Shown here: piece after piece, positions 62,791 through 64,000 of the stretch | How positions within the stretch are numbered: position 1 is the first letter of the stretch | Layout: the number at the start of each line of letters is the position of its first letter | Assembly: GCA_029202985.1 (NCBI GenBank) | Contig: CP119316.1 | Coordinates: 1,860,001 to 1,924,000, forward strand | Length of the DNA stretch: 64,000 nt | Direction of reading: 5' to 3' | Source of the DNA: Candidatus Andeanibacterium colombiense | GTDB taxonomy: Bacteria > Pseudomonadota > Alphaproteobacteria > Sphingomonadales > Sphingomonadaceae | Notes under the pieces: model-generated | Databases searched by the model: none | Told to the model about the DNA's origin: nothing | The model's input: the letters and a program-made list of their open reading frames with translations, nothing else | Made by a program: the position numbers and the translations under genes

Positions 62791-62951
62791 TCAAAAATGT
62801 CGTTAGCCCAGATCTTCCTGTTCCGATACCGGATTGGCTGCTCCCGGTCCGCGAGCGGCTCGCGTGCTTCGCAGGTCTGGAGGCCGAGGCGCTGATCCAG
62901 GCGCTGCTAATCCGCTATGACCGAGGCGCGGTAGCAGTCATGGGGGCATAG
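62760..62951 (+). CDS. possible small protein, unknown
   Basis: A frame from GTG 62760 (or GTG 62781) to TAG 62951 encodes 56-63 residues. The part from 62781 looks protein-like (LEVKNVVSPDLPVPIPDWLL, RLACFAGLEAEALIQALLIR, then YDRGAVAVMGA). The first strand faintly resembles small immunity proteins, but this is not enough to name it. No clear ribosome site is present. It may be a remnant or a real short gene. Confidence 0.3.
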   Translation: MRERRCGVLEVKNVVSPDLPVPIPDWLLPVRERLACFAGLEAEALIQALLIRYDRGAVAVMGA

Positions 62952-63191
62952 CAGCTAAGCGCCCTAATCCCGGTCATTTCGAACGGGCTATGTCAATCCT
63001 GAAAGCTGCCGTCCGTTCACACAGCTGGCGAATTACTGAGACTGGGCAAAGCCGCCGTTCGCAAGCGATGTGCCAAACGGCACCTTGTGTCACGGACCCT
63101 ACATTCCTCGTTTGCCCGACCGCCTCGACGTGACGCAGCCAAGCCGATTGCTGACAGTCGGCTTTGGGACCACGACCGACTAAATCTGCTT

Positions 63192-64000
63192 TCATCCAAG
63201 CAGTTTGAAACTGGTATCGCGCACTGTGGAGAGATAGCTTGCAGCACCCCAGCGCTCGAAGTCCTCGTACAACTGTGGAGTTGCGGAATACGAGCGGTTC
63301 GCATTGATGAGGCCATTGAGCGCGTTGAGAAGCACGGCTGCGTCACCTGACGCATCGCCAGCCTTGAGATAGGAAGCGAGAGCCTGAAGGCCCTCTATTG
63401 CGATCGGAACACCGTCTGGATTGAACCGCTCCGTAGCTTCTTTCAAGTCGTCGAGGGTCTGAAACCACTCTCGTACGACCAGAGATCGCAAGGGCAGGTC
63501 GCCGCCTGCACCAAGCAGCGAGTTGGCTAGCACATACAGCCGTTCAGGATACTGATCGAGCCAGCGATCTATTACCGGCATGGCAACTTGGGTCGGCGAT
63601 TTGCCACTGGATCGCGCTTCGGCCGTAATTGTTGTAATCCGACCGCACGTCATTCGACTGCCGCGTACGACCGCTAATTGCAAAGCCCGCAGTTCCGCCA
63701 CGTTGATTGGCCACCAACGGGCGAATTCTTGCGCCCGATAGTAGCCGATGATGTCGATCGCAACGCTCGCAACGGTTTCTCGCTTCCGAAACTGCACGAG
63801 GCAGAACGAGGCGAATGCCTCGTCATCACCGTCGGGCTCGAAATCCATTGCTGGGTCGATCAGTGTCGCAACTGCACGACTGCTCCCTTTCTTAGCCAGC
63901 ATTTTACGGACCCGATCGATTTGGTCGATCCTGCCGGCAAATCGGCGCAGCCGGTTTCCATGGATGAAGGGAATACGCTGATCGAGCTGAGAGCGATCCA
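63192..64000 (-). CDS. thymidylate-synthase-like protein, 5' end beyond the window
   Basis: An open frame enters from the right edge and ends TAA at 63192; at least 269 codons are present. An internal ATG at 63902 is not the likely start, because conserved-looking sequence (GRIDQIDRVRKML) precedes it. Several strings line up with ThyA: IDQI plus a basic SSRAV, FASFCLVQF in the place of the catalytic PCH...QF segment, GYYRAQEFARWWPINVAEL for the YQRSxDxxLGxPFN segment, and TTITAEARS for the THLY region. At the position of the active-site cysteine there seems to be Ser, so normal dTMP synthesis is doubtful. The C-terminal 130 residues are not ThyA-like. Confidence 0.6.
   Translation of the reverse strand, partial: DRSQLDQRIPFIHGNRLRRFAGRIDQIDRVRKMLAKKGSSRAVATLIDPAMDFEPDGDDEAFASFCLVQFRKRETVASVAIDIIGYYRAQEFARWWPINVAELRALQLAVVRGSRMTCGRITTITAEARSSGKSPTQVAMPVIDRWLDQYPERLYVLANSLLGAGGDLPLRSLVVREWFQTLDDLKEATERFNPDGVPIAIEGLQALASYLKAGDASGDAAVLLNALNGLINANRSYSATPQLYEDFERWGAASYLSTVRDTSFKLLG

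Larger units (their letters stand above)
62578..63191. other. gene-poor interval with gene fragments
   Basis: Between the SOS promoter and the next gene no full-length gene is evident. It contains the two weak coding remnants listed separately at 62623-62790 and 62760-62951. From 62952 to 63191 nothing coding is supported. Confidence 0.5.

Noticed and set aside
62974..63195. Minus-strand frame of 73 codons after the ThyA-like gene
   Set aside because: It overlaps the end of the larger gene, has no clear ribosome site, and its residues look random.
52041..64000. A second copy of the guaA 3' end (attR) inside the window
   Set aside because: No repeat of the last bases of guaA was noticed to the right; the island probably ends beyond the window. 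A direct string search would settle it.

Overview
The window is GC-rich chromosomal DNA from an alphaproteobacterium, most likely Sphingomonadales. The case rests on gene content: paired ECF sigma/FecR regulators beside a TonB-dependent receptor, many exported S9, M28, M24 and S41 peptidases, two UrcA proteins, a GAACN7GAAC LexA box, and mobile trb and imuA-imuB-dnaE2 modules typical of sphingomonads. I infer the family and cannot name the species.

Layout. (1) 1-8.9 kb is an outer-membrane uptake locus. A TonB receptor with a signalling (STN) domain lies between two paralogous sigma/anti-sigma pairs: fecR1-sigma1 and an S9 peptidase on the minus strand, sigma2-fecR2 divergent on the plus strand. 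(2) 8.9-14.4 kb is a decayed conjugative island ending at the 3' end of a tRNA-Gly(GCC). It holds a nuclease-like orphan gene, a truncated minus-strand gene, a possible trbL tail, trbF, a frameshifted trbG, trbI, a DUF2274 gene and a small HTH gene. No integrase or relaxase is left. (3) 14.5-50.3 kb is dense housekeeping chromosome: ybbN, a LON-domain protein, marC, folD, yggT, argB, several exported or cytosolic peptidases, a diguanylate cyclase, xth, an Lrp regulator, ftsK, yggS, glnD, an acyl-CoA synthetase, lgt, a MidA-type methyltransferase, an esterase, a 5'-nucleotidase and gyrB. A nested 166-bp palindrome separates ftsK from a ThiE/TenI-like gene. (4) 50.3-52.0 kb carries four very small minus-strand genes, two UrcA-family proteins and two 27-residue peptides. 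Each has a related 18-bp motif 84-111 bp upstream of its start. (5) guaA (52.0-53.6 kb) is followed at once by a P4-type tyrosine integrase and an accessory island that runs off the right edge. The island carries an AlpA-like regulator, a cluster of three stem-loops, an exported thermonuclease, a small unknown protein, and dnaE2, imuB and imuA behind a LexA box. After a gene-poor stretch, a gene resembling thymidylate synthase leaves the window.

How the parts work together: the STN-domain receptor probably signals through FecR to one or both ECF sigma factors to set its own expression. The guaA island appears to carry an SOS-inducible error-prone repair cassette. The most novel-looking signals are the repeated 18-mer over the four tiny genes, the three-hairpin region beside the island integrase, and the divergent thymidylate-synthase-like gene at the edge.
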